Source of the DNA: Palleronia sp. LCG004
GTDB taxonomy: Bacteria > Pseudomonadota > Alphaproteobacteria > Rhodobacterales > Rhodobacteraceae
NCBI RefSeq assembly: GCF_032931615.1
Contig: NZ_CP136759.1
Coordinates: 1,178,001 to 1,242,000, forward strand
Reading direction: 5' to 3'
Length of the DNA: 64,000 nt
The translations under genes and the position numbers were made by a program. Positions 43,403 through 52,627 of this stretch are shown here, piece after piece; within the stretch, counting starts at the first letter, position 1, and the number at the start of each line of letters is the position of its first letter. A model generated the notes under the pieces. The model made no database searches and was not told where the DNA came from. It saw only the letters and a program-made list of their open reading frames with translations.

Positions 43403-43813
43403 ATGAGCGTGATCGTAACCGATGACGGCTTTCGCACGGACGATTGGGCAACGGGATACGCCGTTGCCGCAGACTGGCCTTCCGAGGGCGGCACGCTTGC
43501 CCTCGACCTTCCGTCGGATGCAGATCCGACAACGCTTGGCGACAAGCTGGCCGCACCGATGATCCGGGTGGACTTTCCGGCCTTCTCGGACGGACGCGGT
43601 TTCACCATCGCGGCCGAACTGCGGCGCATGGGGTATGGCGGGCGGCTGCGGGCGAAAGGTCACGTCATCGCGGATCAATACGCAATGGCGCGCCGGTCGG
43701 GTTTCGACGAGGTAGAAATCGACGACGCGCTCGCTCTGCGGCAGACCGAGGATCAATGGCTTGCCCGCGCGGATTGGCGTGCCCATTCCTATCAGGACCG
43801 CCTGCGCGGCTGA
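43403..43813 (+). CDS. DUF934 protein of the sulfur operon
   Basis: A 136-residue protein with the DUF934 pattern: IRVDFPAFSDGRGFTIAAEL and RLRAKGHVIADQYAMARRSG. It is found next to sulfite reductase genes in many proteobacteria, and its biochemical function is unknown. Start: ATG 43403 behind AAGGAG; a GTG at 43400 directly before it is equally possible. It lies between cysH and fpr. Confidence 0.92.
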   Translation: MSVIVTDDGFRTDDWATGYAVAADWPSEGGTLALDLPSDADPTTLGDKLAAPMIRVDFPAFSDGRGFTIAAELRRMGYGGRLRAKGHVIADQYAMARRSGFDEVEIDDALALRQTEDQWLARADWRAHSYQDRLRG

Positions 43814-43879
43814 GGGTGCGCTCAAGCCTCTGGATCGAGACAACAGACCGGACCCATCCGAGGCCCGGAAAGGACGAAA

Positions 43880-44701
43880 ATGAATGAGATGACGAGCCCC
43901 AAGACCGGCACCGTAAAGGCCCTTCCCGATGCGCAACGCGTGACGGAGGTCCGGCACTGGACCGACCGGCTCTTTTCCTTCCGCGTCACGCGTCCGGCAA
44001 GCCTCAGGTTCCGGTCGGGTGAATTCGTGATGATCGGATTGCTGAAGGAAGACGGAAAGCCGCTTTTGAGAGCTTATTCCATCGCCTCACCCGCATGGGA
44101 CGATTCGCTCGAATTCTATTCGATCAAGGTTCCGGATGGCCCCCTGACGAGCCGACTCCAGCATATCGAGGTTGGCGACGAGATCATCCTGCGGCCCAAG
44201 CCTGTCGGCACCTTGGTCCATGACGCCTTGCTGCCGGGCAAACGGCTCTGGTTCTTCTCGACCGGAACGGGCATCGCGCCATTTGCGAGCCTTCTGCGCG
44301 AACCGCAGACCTATGAGGATTACGACGAGATAATCCTCACGCATACCTGCCGCGATGTGGCCGAACTCGAATACGGGCGGCAACTGATCGAGGATCTCCG
44401 AGCGGACGAGATGATGCGCGAACTACTCGGCGATGCTCTCGACAAGCTGCGGTACTATCCGACGACGACGCGCGAAGAGAGCCCAAAGATGGGTCGAGTG
44501 ACTGATCTTCTGCGATCCGGTGCGATCTTCGACGATCTCGGGATTGATCGGGGAATGAATCCGGAAGCCGATCGCGCCATGGTCTGCGGGTCGATCGGGC
44601 TCAATACAGATCTCAAGGAGATCCTTGAAGGCTACGGCCTCCGCGAGGGGGCGAACAGCAATCCGGCGGAATACGTTGTCGAGAAAGCCTTTGTCGGTTG
44701 A
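43880..44701 (+). CDS. fpr: ferredoxin-NADP(+) reductase Fpr
   Basis: A 273-residue FAD protein. RAYSIASPAW is the FAD-binding RxYS motif, FFSTGTGIAPFASLL the NADP-binding glycine loop, and the C-terminal VCGSIGLNTD completes the family. It moves electrons between NADPH and ferredoxin/flavodoxin. It ends the cys operon and probably supplies reduced ferredoxin to the sulfite reductase, which has no CysJ flavoprotein here. Confidence 0.95.
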   Translation: MNEMTSPKTGTVKALPDAQRVTEVRHWTDRLFSFRVTRPASLRFRSGEFVMIGLLKEDGKPLLRAYSIASPAWDDSLEFYSIKVPDGPLTSRLQHIEVGDEIILRPKPVGTLVHDALLPGKRLWFFSTGTGIAPFASLLREPQTYEDYDEIILTHTCRDVAELEYGRQLIEDLRADEMMRELLGDALDKLRYYPTTTREESPKMGRVTDLLRSGAIFDDLGIDRGMNPEADRAMVCGSIGLNTDLKEILEGYGLREGANSNPAEYVVEKAFVG

Positions 44702-44766
44702 TTTCTTTTCCGAACGACAAAGCGGGAAGGTACTTGTCCGGTATCATCATACGTAATCACTAGCTG

Positions 44767-44811
44767 CCCGGCCGGTTCAGCCCACTGACCTTGCCGAGCG
44801 GCTGGGCCGGG
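44767..44811. terminator. imperfect hairpin between convergent fpr and lipoprotein genes
   Basis: CCCGGCC (44767-44773) and GGCCGGG (44805-44811) pair, with an inner CAGCC/GGCTG, between the ends of fpr (plus) and the lipoprotein gene (minus). No T-run is present on either side. Confidence 0.35.
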
Positions 44812-44833
44812 AATGAATGTTGCTTAGGAAGAC

Positions 44834-45133
44834 CTAGTCGCGGGAATCGCCGGTTTCGGCTCCGACCGCACCTTCGTCCTCCGCGGCGTCGGTCGCATCA
44901 TCCTGTGCTGCGGCGCTTGGAGATTCGCCATCCTCCGCAGCTTCCTGTGCGGCGTCCGTCGCGTCCTGCGACGCGGCCCCGACGCTGGTCGTACCATCCT
45001 CCAAAACCTCGGACGAAGTCGCTGCCGCGCCGGTTTCGGTGTCAACGGCCGGCTCGGCCTCTTCCTCCTGACAGGCCGACAAGAACGTCACCCCCGCAAG
45101 GCTCGCGATCATCGCGTAATGGGAAAGCCTCAT
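44834..45133 (-). CDS. small acidic lipoprotein
   Basis: A 99-residue protein with a signal peptide and lipobox (FLSAC, Cys about 21), followed by a very acidic, Ala-rich, low-complexity mature part (EEEAEPAVDTETG and similar). It looks disordered and probably lies in the periplasm on a lipid anchor. I do not recognise a family. The frame is open to 45217, but MRLSHYAMIASLAG at 45133 gives the signal peptide. It is divergent from infC. Confidence 0.7.
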   Translation of the reverse strand: MRLSHYAMIASLAGVTFLSACQEEEAEPAVDTETGAAATSSEVLEDGTTSVGAASQDATDAAQEAAEDGESPSAAAQDDATDAAEDEGAVGAETGDSRD

Positions 45134-45303
45134 ATCGGTTCCTCCTCCGGTCCGACCATCAGCCTGCAAACGTCCTCGCACGATACCGGGTTCCGGGCAT
45201 GAAAGCCCGCATGACAAGGCCTGATCCGTGACAAGAGCGCTTGATCAGGAGGCATCGGGGCACTAGATCGGGATGTTGTAATCATCACCGAGAGGATACC
45301 CCC

Positions 45304-45846
45304 ATCGCCCGTAGACCCCACAACGCCCCACCGGCACGCGACACCGGTCCCCGCGTCAACGGACGCATCCGCGCGAGCGAGATTCGCCTGATCGGCGCGG
45401 ACGGAGAGAATGTCGGCGTCGTCACGCCCGATCGCGGCATGGAGCTTGCCGAGGAGGCCGGTCTCGATCTGGTCGAGATTTCGCCCAACGCGACGCCCCC
45501 CGTCTGCAAGATCATGGATTTCGGCAAGTTCAAGTACGAACAGCAGAAGCGTGAATCCGAAGCGCGCAAGAAGCAGAAGACGATCGAGATCAAGGAGGTC
45601 AAGTTCCGCCCGAACACCGACACCCATGATTACGACGTGAAAATGCGCAATGTCGTCAAGTTTCTCGAGGCCGGCGACAAGGTCAAGGTCACGCTCCGCT
45701 TCCGAGGTCGCGAGATGGCGCACCAAGATCTCGGGCGCGATCTGCTCGAGCGGGTGGCAGACGACACCAAGGAACTTGGCAAGGTCGAGAACTTTCCAAA
45801 GATGGAAGGCCGACAGATGGTGATGCTGATCGGGCCGACCAAGTAA
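45304..45846 (+). CDS. infC: translation initiation factor IF-3, with a rare ATC start
   Basis: A 180-residue IF-3 that binds the 30S subunit and checks start-codon use. The N-domain ([20 protein letters not shown]), a helical linker ([20 protein letters not shown]) and the C-domain ([20 protein letters not shown]) are complete. There is no ATG, GTG or TTG at the right place. The family N-terminus (ARRPHNAPP) follows an ATC at 45304, with GAGAGG 8 bp upstream. Non-canonical starts such as ATT and ATC are known for infC and underlie self-regulation by IF-3, so ATC is my choice. A TTG at 45241 would add about 21 non-conserved residues. Confidence 0.93.
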   Translation: MARRPHNAPPARDTGPRVNGRIRASEIRLIGADGENVGVVTPDRGMELAEEAGLDLVEISPNATPPVCKIMDFGKFKYEQQKRESEARKKQKTIEIKEVKFRPNTDTHDYDVKMRNVVKFLEAGDKVKVTLRFRGREMAHQDLGRDLLERVADDTKELGKVENFPKMEGRQMVMLIGPTK

Positions 45847-45867
45847 GGTCCCGGGCGCTCCCAGGCA

Positions 45868-45891
45868 AGGCGGACGAAAGTCCGCCTTTTT
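45868..45891 (+). terminator. rho-independent terminator of infC
   Basis: AGGCGGAC-GAAA-GTCCGCCT followed by TTTTC: a perfect 8-bp stem, a stable GAAA tetraloop and a T-run, 21 bp past the infC stop. This is the strongest terminator in the window. rpmI and rplT, often next to infC, do not follow. Confidence 0.93.
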
Positions 45892-45909
45892 CATTTCAAG
45901 GACATTCTT

Positions 45910-47001
45910 TTGATCAGCATCGCTTACCTTTCGCTCGTCTGCATCGCCGCCGCGCTCTTCGTCGTGGCCACGGCCCTACCGCTCGCACCGTCGCATGCAT
46001 GGTGGGTCCGCGCCTGGGATTTCCCCAGGGTGCAACTTCTCATCCTCGGCGTGATCGTTCTGTTCTCGGCCATCTTCCTCGCGCCCGTCTGGAAATGGGC
46101 GATCGTGGTGCCCGTGCTTGCAGGTTGCATCTATCAGGCGATCCGCATCCTGCCCTACACGCCGCTGATGCCCACCGAGATGACGCTGCTGGATCGAGAC
46201 GACAGCGGCAGTCAGGTCGTCATCCTCGCATCGAATGTCGAGGAGCCGAACGACCGGTACGATGACGTGGCCCAGCAGATCCGGGAGGTCGATCCCGACA
46301 TCCTCTTCCTCATGGAAACGGATCAGACCTGGTACGACCAGCTCGAGAAGGGCGTAACCGCCTATCCGAACGTAGTGACCGAGTTGCGCAACAACTACTA
46401 TGGCTTGATCTTCGCGACCCGGCTCAAGGTGCATGCAGCGCATGTGACCTACCTGACGCCCGACGACACTCCCACACTCTTCGCCGAGCTGGAGACGGAT
46501 GCCGGTAACCGGTTCCGGTTCATCGGGCTGCATCCGCGCCCGCCCGTGCCCGGAAATTCGACCGATGACCGCGATGCGCAGATCATCTTCTCGGCGCGCT
46601 TCGCCCGCGAGCAGGATATGCCGGTGATTGCCGTCGGAGATTTCAATGATGCCGCCTGGTCGGATACGTCGCGGCGGTTCAAGCATGTCGGCGGTTATGT
46701 CGATCCACGCGTGGGCCGCGGCATGATTGCGAGCTTCGACGCCAAGTCACGCCTTCTTCGCGCCCCGATCGATCAGTTCTACGCGACACCCGATATCGGC
46801 GTGGTCGAGTTTCGCCGCGGCCCGGCCGTGGGATCTGACCATTTTCCGATGATCTCGAGGATCGAACTCGATCCGGAAAAGGTGCGCGGTGCGAACAAGG
46901 CCCCATCCGAGATGCCGCAGGACGAGCTCGACGAGCTCGATCGGATCGTGGGTGAATATCGCAAGACGCTCGATCCAGACCACCTACCCGATTTCAAGTA
47001 A
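45910..47001 (+). CDS. membrane-anchored endonuclease/exonuclease/phosphatase (EEP) family protein
   Basis: A 363-residue protein with about three N-terminal membrane helices (to residue 80) and a C-terminal EEP domain facing the periplasm. EEP marks are ILASNVEEPN, the metal-binding FLMETDQTW, GDFNDAAWS and the catalytic GSDHFPMISR. Family members are nucleases or phosphodiesterases and phosphatases; with membrane helices, a lipid or nucleotide substrate is possible. The start is TTG 45910, close behind the infC terminator, so it has its own promoter or residual read-through. Confidence 0.88.
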   Translation: MISIAYLSLVCIAAALFVVATALPLAPSHAWWVRAWDFPRVQLLILGVIVLFSAIFLAPVWKWAIVVPVLAGCIYQAIRILPYTPLMPTEMTLLDRDDSGSQVVILASNVEEPNDRYDDVAQQIREVDPDILFLMETDQTWYDQLEKGVTAYPNVVTELRNNYYGLIFATRLKVHAAHVTYLTPDDTPTLFAELETDAGNRFRFIGLHPRPPVPGNSTDDRDAQIIFSARFAREQDMPVIAVGDFNDAAWSDTSRRFKHVGGYVDPRVGRGMIASFDAKSRLLRAPIDQFYATPDIGVVEFRRGPAVGSDHFPMISRIELDPEKVRGANKAPSEMPQDELDELDRIVGEYRKTLDPDHLPDFK

Positions 47002-47005
47002 GGGT

Positions 47006-47995
47006 TTAGCGGCGGTCGCGGGGATGGGGGCGGCTCGGCGGTTCCTTGAGTAGGCCCCCCACGCCCATCGCCGCGAATTCGGCCGCGTCGGGGATGTGAC
47101 CGCAAGCCACCCGTTCCAGCACCCAATCCGCACCGTTGAGCGCTGGAGAGCGCGCACAGCCGGGCAATCCGATGACCGCGCGCCCGCCGAGATCACCGAG
47201 GAAAAGCAGGTTGCCCGGGTCGACCGGCATCCCGAACCGCGACAATGTTCCACCCGCATCGACGAGCCCGCTCGGCCCGACATCCGCGATATCCGAAGTG
47301 GCGGACGCGGTCAGGATCAGTAGCAGATCCCCCTCCGCCGCGGACAGCGCTTGCGCGATCGAGCCCGTGTCGTGAGCGACGACGATTGCGGGGTCGAGCG
47401 CGATGCCGAGCCGGTCGAGCCGTCTTGCGATCGCGGCCTCCCCCTTGCCCGGGCCGGTTCCCAGATCGGTGATGATGAGCGTTGCGCGCCGCGCCCGGAC
47501 TGGACGGATGCCAAGCGCACCTGCGACCTCGCGCTCCCCTAGATTAAGGATCCGCTTGGGCACGGCGTAGGAGATGATCTTGACCGTCGCGACCATCTGT
47601 CCCTCGCTCACACGCGCCAGGGGGGGCAGCGTGGCGACCGTTACGTTCGGGTCAAGCGCATTGAGCGCCCCCACCGCATCCGAATCGAGGTCGAGGATTC
47701 CGGCTTTCGTCGCGTGCAGGTTGACACGCCCCGTCGCGGCCCGCCCGAGCCGAAGATGGACGGCAGCCGGGTTGGGGACGAGCGCATGTGCAAGCCTTTC
47801 GGCTGCCGCGTCTTCGCCCACGTCATCAGGGTCGAGCTGCGCCACGACGACCTCCAAAAGGCCCTCGGCGCGCAGCGCATCGATGTCAGGCGCATCGAGA
47901 GGATGACCCTTGCGGATACGCCCGCCCGACACGGGCTGCGAATGAGCGAGGATCGCGCCGAGCGCGTCGTCGAGCGGGACCGGACCGAATCGCAT
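47006..47995 (-). CDS. molybdopterin-binding protein (MoeA/MogA-like)
   Basis: A 329-residue protein with an N-terminal region (DDALGAILAHSQPVSGGRIR) and a molybdopterin-binding fold in the C-terminal half (ATLIITDLGTGPGKGEAAIA; IVVAHDTGSIAQALSAAEGD; LTASATSDIADVGPSG). It probably acts in molybdenum cofactor handling for xanthine-oxidase-type enzymes. It starts 1 bp inside the xdhC stop, so both are one operon. Confidence 0.85.
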   Translation of the reverse strand: MRFGPVPLDDALGAILAHSQPVSGGRIRKGHPLDAPDIDALRAEGLLEVVVAQLDPDDVGEDAAAERLAHALVPNPAAVHLRLGRAATGRVNLHATKAGILDLDSDAVGALNALDPNVTVATLPPLARVSEGQMVATVKIISYAVPKRILNLGEREVAGALGIRPVRARRATLIITDLGTGPGKGEAAIARRLDRLGIALDPAIVVAHDTGSIAQALSAAEGDLLLILTASATSDIADVGPSGLVDAGGTLSRFGMPVDPGNLLFLGDLGGRAVIGLPGCARSPALNGADWVLERVACGHIPDAAEFAAMGVGGLLKEPPSRPHPRDRR

Positions 47996-48969
47996 CAGCC
48001 CTGCCTGAGGCTCTGCACGATTTCCGCCATGATCGAGATCGCGATCTCTGCGGGAGACCGGGAACCGATATCGAGGCCGACCGGCGCATGGATCCGGTCA
48101 AGATCGGCCTTGGCAAAGCCGCGCTCCGCTAGCCGTGCAAGACGCTTGGCATGGGTTCGGTTGGATCCGAGACATCCGAGATAGAACACGTCGGAACGCA
48201 ACGCGGCCTCGATCGCCGGATCGTCGAGCTTTGGATCATGCGTCAGCGTCACGACGCAGCATCTGGCATCGAGACCCTCTGCCCCCAGCGCCTCGTCCGG
48301 CCAGTCATGGCCGAGGCTGACGCTCGGAAAGCGGGTCTGGGATGCAAAGCTTTCGCGCGGATCGATGAGAAGCGGGTCGAAACCCGTAAGTTCCGCCATC
48401 CTGATAAGCGGCTGTGCGATATGTACGCCACCGACGACCATCATCCGCAAGGGAGGATTATGGATCGCAACGAAGCGGGTTTCCCCCTCCTCGAATCCGG
48501 AACGGTCGAGGCGAAACCGTTCGCTATGGTCCGGCGGGTGGCGGAGTCTGCGCTGCCAGCTTTCCGTGTCGACCTCGTATGCGACCTGACGCCGGGCCGC
48601 CCGCGTCTGGACCAGTTCCGACAGGAGGTCGGGGTCAAGATCGCCCGTCCGGATCGGCTCGACCAGCACCCGAATCCGTCCGCCGCAGGCCAGACCGACT
48701 GCGAAGGCCTCGTCGTCCGAAACTCCGAAATCGAGGATCCGTGAACCGCCCCCGTCCACCGCTTCGAGTGCCTCGACGACCACCGCTCCTTCGACACAAC
48801 CACCCGAGACCGATCCCGCGATTTCCCCCTCGGACGAGATGGCAAGCTGGCTCCCCACGGGGCGCGGGGCCGATCCCCAGGTTTCCACCACGGTGGCGAG
48901 CGCCGCGCCTTTTCCCGCGCGGATCCAGTCAAGCGCGATAGCAGGGATGTCGTCGTGCCGGGCGGTCAT
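47995..48969 (-). CDS. XdhC/CoxI family cofactor-maturation protein
   Basis: A 324-residue protein with an N-terminal XdhC_CoxI domain (GSQLAISSEGEIAGSVSGGC, with the conserved Cys near residue 57) and a C-terminal Rossmann-like XdhC_C domain (MMVVGGVHIAQPLIRMAELT; FYLGCLGSNRTHAKRLARL). XdhC proteins bind Mo cofactor and help its sulfuration and insertion into xanthine-dehydrogenase-type enzymes. No xdhA/xdhB or cox structural gene is present here. Confidence 0.93.
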   Translation of the reverse strand: MTARHDDIPAIALDWIRAGKGAALATVVETWGSAPRPVGSQLAISSEGEIAGSVSGGCVEGAVVVEALEAVDGGGSRILDFGVSDDEAFAVGLACGGRIRVLVEPIRTGDLDPDLLSELVQTRAARRQVAYEVDTESWQRRLRHPPDHSERFRLDRSGFEEGETRFVAIHNPPLRMMVVGGVHIAQPLIRMAELTGFDPLLIDPRESFASQTRFPSVSLGHDWPDEALGAEGLDARCCVVTLTHDPKLDDPAIEAALRSDVFYLGCLGSNRTHAKRLARLAERGFAKADLDRIHAPVGLDIGSRSPAEIAISIMAEIVQSLRQG

Positions 48970-48998
48970 GCTGTCTGTTCTGCCTTCTTCAAATAGAT

Positions 48999-49029
48999 CG
49001 ACCCGGCCTCTCTCGCGGAGGCCGGGTCG
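48999..49029 (-). terminator. terminator of the OmpA-family gene
   Basis: CGACCCGGCCTC (48999-49010) and GAGGCCGGGTCG (49018-49029) form a perfect 12-bp stem with a 7-nt loop, 35 bp after the gene's stop. On the minus strand it is followed by ATCTATTTG, a weak T-run. Confidence 0.75.
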
Positions 49030-49063
49030 TGTTATCGCCTTATTGCCGTGTCACCAGTCCTTA

Positions 49064-51262
49064 CTAGTTCGCGGCCGCCATCTGCAGGAGCGGCGTGATC
49101 CGGCGCAGCGTCGCACGACGATTGGCACGCTCGGCAGCCTCGGTCTCGACCCTGAGGAACCGCTCGCCATACCCTTGGACGACAAGATTTTCGGGCGGCA
49201 CGTCGAAATATTCCGTCAGGGCCAGCGCCACCGATTCCGCGCGCCTGTCGGAGAGGGCGAGATTGTAGGCCGCGTTGCCCACCGCATCGGTATGCCCCTC
49301 GACGAGGAAAATCTCGCGCGGGTTCTCGGCAATCGCATCGCGGATATAGCGGCCCAGCGCCGTCAACTCCTCGGCCTGTTCGGGGGGAATCGCCGCGGAA
49401 CCGGTCGCGAAGGTGATGTTATCGAGTTCGACCGCCGGGACCTGCTCTCGAACCTCTGCGATGTTGCGGATCTGGGCCAGCGAGAAGGTACGGTCGAACG
49501 CACCTTGGGTCGCCAGCGCCTGACGCAACGCGTCACTGTCCATCCCGCCCTCGGCCGAGGGACGATCCGCAGGCCTGAGGCTCGCAACATCGACGGGCTG
49601 CGTCTCGCCAGTATCATCGATCAGAACGATCCGTTCGCCGTCCGGCGTGACGCGGACGCGCTGCAACACACGCAGATCGGCGTCGCGGATCGTGACGATC
49701 TGGCTGCCGTCGGGCCGCGTGACGATCGTCCGGGTCGAGCCGTCGTCGAAGCTTTGCGTCGCGACCTCGGTACCTGGGCGCTGCAGAAGCGCCGTATCGT
49801 CCTTCAAAAGCTCGTAGCCCCCGTCGCTGCCGCTGACCACGACGCGATCGTCAGACGATGCGACGACTTGACGGTTGTTGTTCAGCAGCGTCCCAACGGC
49901 CAGTGCTCCTGCCCCGACCAGGAGTGCCTTCTGCAAGTTGCTGAGACCGCTGTCGTCGTCGCTTTCGGCAGAAGTCTCCTCGCTCGTCTGCGCATCGGCC
50001 CCCGATGCAGGCTCGCGCGAGATCGCCGTGTCGAAATCCTCGCCGCTCGACCGAGCCGATTCTTCCGTAACGGTCTCGCGTGCGACCTCGGACGAAGGGG
50101 TCCCGTCTTCTGCGGTTGCCGCCACGGCAGTATCCGTTCCGCCCTCAATCGCCGCGCGTTCGGACTCGGTCATCTGCGTTTCGGGCGCAGCGTCTGTCTC
50201 GGCCTGCGATCCCCCCTCCCCGTTCATCATGGGTTCGGCCGTGGTGGAACCCTGGTCCGTGGCTCCGTCGGTGGCGGCCTCCGCAGGCGGGTTATCAGCC
50301 GCCGTTGCATCGGTGTCAGTTTCCGTGCTGTCGGATCCATCCGTCGTCGCAGTATCACCCGACGTACCGCTGGCACCGGTCTCGGTCGCACTGTTCTCCG
50401 GGGAGGTCGCGCTTTCGGTGGAAGCATTGTCTTCAGCCGGAACAGCAGCTTCAGCCCCGGCATCCTCTGTCGTCTCGCCGGACTGCGCCTCGCTGCCAGC
50501 CTCGAGCTCGCGCTGGACCTCTTCGGCCGTCATGCCAGACGAAGGGCTGTCTTCCCCCATCTCGGTGCCGCCCTGCAAACCCGCACCATCTGGCTGGCCA
50601 TCAGCCATCGGTTCGGTTGTCGCCTCATCCGTGCCTGCCGCATCGCCAGCCGCACTAGCTCGGGGCTGCGTCTCGGTCGATCCGGCACGTTCCTCGGCGG
50701 TCGGCTCCATTCCATCCGATGGGGCGGCATCGGATTGGTCGCCTTGGGCGGCATCCGATTGCTGGGGATCACCGGTTTCTGTTTGCGTGAGACTATCTTC
50801 GAGCTCCTCGCCCGCCGCCTCCATCGTCTCTTCGCCTCCTTCGCTAACTTCGGCAGGCGGCGGAGTGGCTTCCTCGGTGGCGCGCTCGATCGCTTCCTCA
50901 CCACTCTCGGACGGCTCGCTCACTGCATCGGCGACCGGCTCATCCGCCTCGCTAACGGATTCCGTAGCGGTCTCGGCTTCGGCCTCAAGATTCTCCGGCG
51001 TCTCGGCAAGCGGTTCCTCGGTCGTCGCCTCACCGCTCGCCCCGCCTCCGTTCAGGGCATCGGCCACGAGTTGCTCGGGAAGACCCGTCGCCTCTACGCA
51101 GGACGCCACGTCGAGATCCGCGCAGACCTCCATGATCTGCTGTCCCACCCCCTGATCGAGTGCCGGATTGTCGCCCTGAGCCGTCTGCGCCGCGATCGGC
51201 GTCGGCAAGACGAGGTTCAGCGACGCAACGATCGCGGTGGTGGCCTTGAGGGATCTACGCAT
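49064..51262 (-). CDS. OmpA-family protein with a long acidic low-complexity region
   Basis: A 732-residue envelope protein with a signal peptide (cleavage near PIAAQ, residue 25). Residues 75-430 are low-complexity, rich in Glu, Ala, Thr and Ser. A hydrophobic segment (ALLVGAGALAVGTLL) follows near residue 460, then a beta-rich stretch (VVSGSDGGYELLKDD; RTIVTRPDGSQIVTIRDADL). The C-terminal OmpA domain is at about 600-732 (NITFATGSAAIPP; LVEGHTDAVGNAAYNLALSD; VQGYGERF), which binds peptidoglycan. The probable role is tethering between envelope and cell wall. Confidence 0.9.
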   Translation of the reverse strand: MRRSLKATTAIVASLNLVLPTPIAAQTAQGDNPALDQGVGQQIMEVCADLDVASCVEATGLPEQLVADALNGGGASGEATTEEPLAETPENLEAEAETATESVSEADEPVADAVSEPSESGEEAIERATEEATPPPAEVSEGGEETMEAAGEELEDSLTQTETGDPQQSDAAQGDQSDAAPSDGMEPTAEERAGSTETQPRASAAGDAAGTDEATTEPMADGQPDGAGLQGGTEMGEDSPSSGMTAEEVQRELEAGSEAQSGETTEDAGAEAAVPAEDNASTESATSPENSATETGASGTSGDTATTDGSDSTETDTDATAADNPPAEAATDGATDQGSTTAEPMMNGEGGSQAETDAAPETQMTESERAAIEGGTDTAVAATAEDGTPSSEVARETVTEESARSSGEDFDTAISREPASGADAQTSEETSAESDDDSGLSNLQKALLVGAGALAVGTLLNNNRQVVASSDDRVVVSGSDGGYELLKDDTALLQRPGTEVATQSFDDGSTRTIVTRPDGSQIVTIRDADLRVLQRVRVTPDGERIVLIDDTGETQPVDVASLRPADRPSAEGGMDSDALRQALATQGAFDRTFSLAQIRNIAEVREQVPAVELDNITFATGSAAIPPEQAEELTALGRYIRDAIAENPREIFLVEGHTDAVGNAAYNLALSDRRAESVALALTEYFDVPPENLVVQGYGERFLRVETEAAERANRRATLRRITPLLQMAAAN

Positions 51263-51348
51263 GGGGTCTCCTCCCGAACGGAACTACAATTCGGCGGTAA
51301 ACTGTTCGAAGCGGCCTGACGTTCCATCACGAAACGGCGCGGAGGGCC

Positions 51349-51358
51349 AAACGCGTTT
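51349..51358. promoter_or_regulatory. AAACGCGTTT palindrome upstream of pyrC
   Basis: A perfect 10-bp palindrome 43 bp before the pyrC start and 87 bp before the divergent OmpA-family gene start. LacI/PurR-type proteins bind similar CG-centred dyads, but the short length makes chance possible. Confidence 0.25.
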
Positions 51359-51400
51359 TCGACATGGATCACCCGCGTCGTTGCGGATAGGCATACGGAC

Positions 51401-52438
51401 ATGGATAGATTGACCCTGCGCCGCCCCGACGACTGGCATCTTCACCTGCGCGACGACGCGATGATGCGCGCCGTCCTGCCCGAAACGACGCGCAACTTCG
51501 CCCGTGCCATCGTGATGCCGAATCTCGTGCCGCCCGTCGTGACGGCTCGTGACGCCGCCGAATACCGAGACCGCATTCTCGCCGCAAAGCCGACGGGGTC
51601 GAAGTTCCGCCCGCTGATGACCCTTTATCTGACCGAAGAGACTGACGTGCGCGATCTGCGCGCCGCTGCCGATATCGGACTGATCACGGCGGTGAAGCTC
51701 TATCCCGCGGGGGCGACCACGAATTCCGCCTCCGGCGTGCGGGATTTTTCGAAGGTGAGGCGCGTGCTCGAGAACATGGCGCAGATCGGGCTGCCGCTTC
51801 TCGTTCATGGCGAAGTGACCGACCCCGAAATCGATATTTTCGACCGCGAGGCTACCTTCATCACCCGCGTTCTCGACCCGATCCGGCGCGACATTCCCGG
51901 CCTGCGCGTGGTGATGGAGCATGTGACGACACGCGACGCGGTCGATTACGTGCGCGAGGGCGGTGCCGACATCGCCGCGACGATCACGACCCATCACCTC
52001 GTCATCAACCGCAACCATATCCTCGCGGGCGGCATCCGGCCGCATTACTACTGTCTGCCCGTCGCCAAGCGCGAGGAGCATCGCCACGCCCTTGTCAAGG
52101 CGGCGACCTCGGGGGACGCGTCATTCTTCCTCGGGACCGACAGCGCACCGCATCTCGATACGGCCAAGCTGCAACCTTGCGGATGCGCGGGATGCTTTAC
52201 TGCGACGAACACGCTTTCGATCCTTGCGGAAGTCTTCGAAGCCGCGGGTGCGCTCGACCGGCTCGAGGCGTTCGCATCGCTGAACGGCCCCGCATTCTAC
52301 CGCCTTCCTCCGAACGAGGATCGGATCGTTATGGAGAAGGGCGCGCCTGTCGCCTATCCCTCCTCGATCGCGACCGAGGAGGGTCCCGTCACGGTTTTCG
52401 ACCCCGGGATGCCGCTTCACTGGCGCGTGGCCGAGTAA
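51401..52438 (+). CDS. pyrC: dihydroorotase PyrC (class II)
   Basis: A 345-residue zinc amidohydrolase cyclising carbamoyl aspartate to dihydroorotate in pyrimidine synthesis. [10 protein letters not shown] supplies the HxH zinc site, [13 protein letters not shown] the carbamylated lysine, followed by LLVHGEV and the catalytic Asp in [10 protein letters not shown]. pyrE follows 189 bp downstream, so both de novo steps are adjacent. Confidence 0.96.
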   Translation: MDRLTLRRPDDWHLHLRDDAMMRAVLPETTRNFARAIVMPNLVPPVVTARDAAEYRDRILAAKPTGSKFRPLMTLYLTEETDVRDLRAAADIGLITAVKLYPAGATTNSASGVRDFSKVRRVLENMAQIGLPLLVHGEVTDPEIDIFDREATFITRVLDPIRRDIPGLRVVMEHVTTRDAVDYVREGGADIAATITTHHLVINRNHILAGGIRPHYYCLPVAKREEHRHALVKAATSGDASFFLGTDSAPHLDTAKLQPCGCAGCFTATNTLSILAEVFEAAGALDRLEAFASLNGPAFYRLPPNEDRIVMEKGAPVAYPSSIATEEGPVTVFDPGMPLHWRVAE

Positions 52439-52627
52439 GCCCACCGGCCTTTGGTTTCATTCTCTGGCCACAAGCATATCGGTTTACTCAAGCCTGGCGA
52501 TGGCCTGCGGCCTCGTCGCTCATCGGGGAGCGGTTCGCGGAATGCCGACCCGGGGTTCCCAAGATCCGCTCGCGCATCTCGGCGCGGTCCCCTAAGGAAA
52601 AGGCGGATTGCAAGAGGAGCCCAAAGC

